From Treponema sp. (GTDB taxonomy: Bacteria; Spirochaetota; Spirochaetia; Treponematales; Treponemataceae): DNA of 33,687 nt. Each line of letters starts with the position of its first letter. Position 1 is the stretch's first letter. The stretch covers positions 1 through 33,687 of the forward strand of contig JAEELR010000186.1 of the NCBI GenBank assembly GCA_016282835.1. The letters run 5' to 3'. This document shows, piece by piece, positions 33,406 through 33,687 of the stretch. A model generated the notes under the pieces. That model saw only the letters and a program-made list of their open reading frames with translations. It was not told the origin of the DNA and did not search any database. A program made the position numbers and the translations under genes.

Positions 33406-33440
33406 AAAAAAAGACCTTCTTCGGAAGGTCTTTTTTTTTT
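33406..33440 (+). terminator. Strong rho-independent terminator after gap
   Basis: GACCTTC and GAAGGTC pair around a TTCG loop closed by C-G (a very stable tetraloop), flanked by an A run and a run of ten T. The A and T runs extend the stem and let the structure work from either strand. Confidence 0.95.
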
Positions 33441-33447
33441 GCCCGTA

Positions 33448-33465
33448 AGCTGTTTTCATTGTCGT
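33448..33465 (-). repeat. Inverted copy of the gap 3' sequence, 18 bp
   Basis: The reverse complement of 33448-33465 equals 33325-33342 of gap (ACGACAATGAAAACAGCT) without mismatch. The two copies face each other across 105 bp that hold the gap tail and the terminator. Confidence 0.93.
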
Positions 33466-33481
33466 TCTGATAAAATTGGTC

Positions 33482-33535
33482 GGATTCTTGCTACGCAAAA
33501 TCCTCCCGCACGTGCTGCGCACCTGCTTGCACGTG
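33482..33535 (+). repeat. GC-rich pair of hairpins
   Basis: GGATTCTTGC (33482-33491) pairs with GCAAAATCC (33495-33503) with one bulge, and CACGTGC (33509-33515) pairs exactly with GCACGTG (33529-33535). The base composition is much more GC-rich than the surrounding genes. It resembles an intergenic palindromic repeat; whether other copies exist in the genome cannot be seen here. Confidence 0.6.
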
Positions 33536-33670
33536 GGTACGATAATGAAAACAGCTATACATCACAGATGGTTAGAACTATTAACATTTTCGGGAAAAAG
33601 GCTGCGAGTGACGCAGCAGCCGCCGAAAATGCCGAGCGCCCCTGCGCGAAGGTTTGCAGAAAACTGCTAA
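33536..33670 (+). repeat. Second, interrupted copy of the gap 3' end
   Basis: 33536-33584 repeats 33322-33370 with three differences in 49 bp; two are synonymous third-position changes and the third is the stop codon itself, TAG in gap but TAT (Tyr) here. After the insertion at 33585-33652, 33653-33670 repeats 33375-33392, the end of the gap tail with its TAA, without mismatch. It is therefore the tail of a GAPDH gene with a hairpin element inserted. No start or catalytic part of gap accompanies it. Confidence 0.93.
33585..33652 (+). repeat. Inserted GC-rich palindromic element (REP-like)
   Basis: A 68-bp insertion replacing four bases of the gap tail copy. Nine-base arms CATTTTCGG (33585-33593) and CCGAAAATG (33623-33631) are exact inverted repeats, with an inner hairpin GCTGCG-AGTGA-CGCAGC (33601-33617) and a further GCGC/GCGC pair (33636-33647). 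The composition and nested palindromes are those of a short mobile intergenic repeat. It carries no gene. Confidence 0.75.
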
Positions 33671-33687
33671 ACTAAGTTTTAACTGAA

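Noticed and set aside
33403..33675. Open frame of 90 codons over the gap terminator and second gap tail
   Set aside because: It starts inside the terminator hairpin and reads through inverted and inserted repeats; only the central 17 residues are GAPDH-like. It is a by-product of the rearrangement, not a gene.

Overview
The window looks like chromosome from a host-associated spirochaete, most likely a gut or rumen Treponema. This is inferred from the low GC content, a BspA/TpLRR-type leucine-rich-repeat protein, several lipoproteins with spirochaete-style lipoboxes, a treponeme-like HD-GYP remnant and the style of the GAPDH and RsgA proteins. No 16S rRNA gene or other decisive marker is present.

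Layout. Bases 1-567 are the 3' end of an unrecognised acidic protein. Bases 670-20526 form one tightly packed plus-strand operon: an exported 427-residue protein, a 4607-residue exported protein (13.8 kb of coding sequence), then type II secretion (T2SS) genes. These are the major pseudopilin GspG, two short minor pseudopilins, GspK, GspL-like and GspM-like proteins, a TPR lipoprotein and a short prepilin peptidase. The other half of the machine, GspD-GspE-GspF, is on the minus strand at 24993-20477 and meets the first operon tail to tail with a 50-bp overlap. Together they give outer-membrane secretin, ATPase, inner-membrane platform, pseudopilus and processing peptidase. The 4607-residue protein is the obvious candidate substrate or client, being exported, multidomain (Ig-like, TIG, putative-Ig, PQQ-like propeller and OmpL47-like segments around a large beta-rich repeat region) and in the same operon as the pseudopilins.

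From 25134 the content is ordinary chromosome: rsgA; a decayed HD-GYP phosphodiesterase gene with its centre deleted; a lipoprotein; tRNA-Leu(GAG) with a clear promoter and terminator; a DUF554 membrane protein; a leucine-rich-repeat protein and a lipoprotein on the minus strand; an NCS2 uracil permease; and gap (GAPDH).

The 3' end of gap is odd. The reading frame stops at a TAG exactly where a conserved Tyr codon is expected, yet the remaining 15 codons of the normal C-terminus follow intact and in frame. Downstream lie a strong terminator, a short inverted copy of the gap 3' sequence and a second direct copy that keeps the Tyr codon but is interrupted by a GC-rich hairpin element. The most interesting items are the 4607-residue protein linked to T2SS, the departures of this T2SS from the standard form, the apparently leaderless divergent gspD/rsgA starts, and the rearranged gap 3' end.
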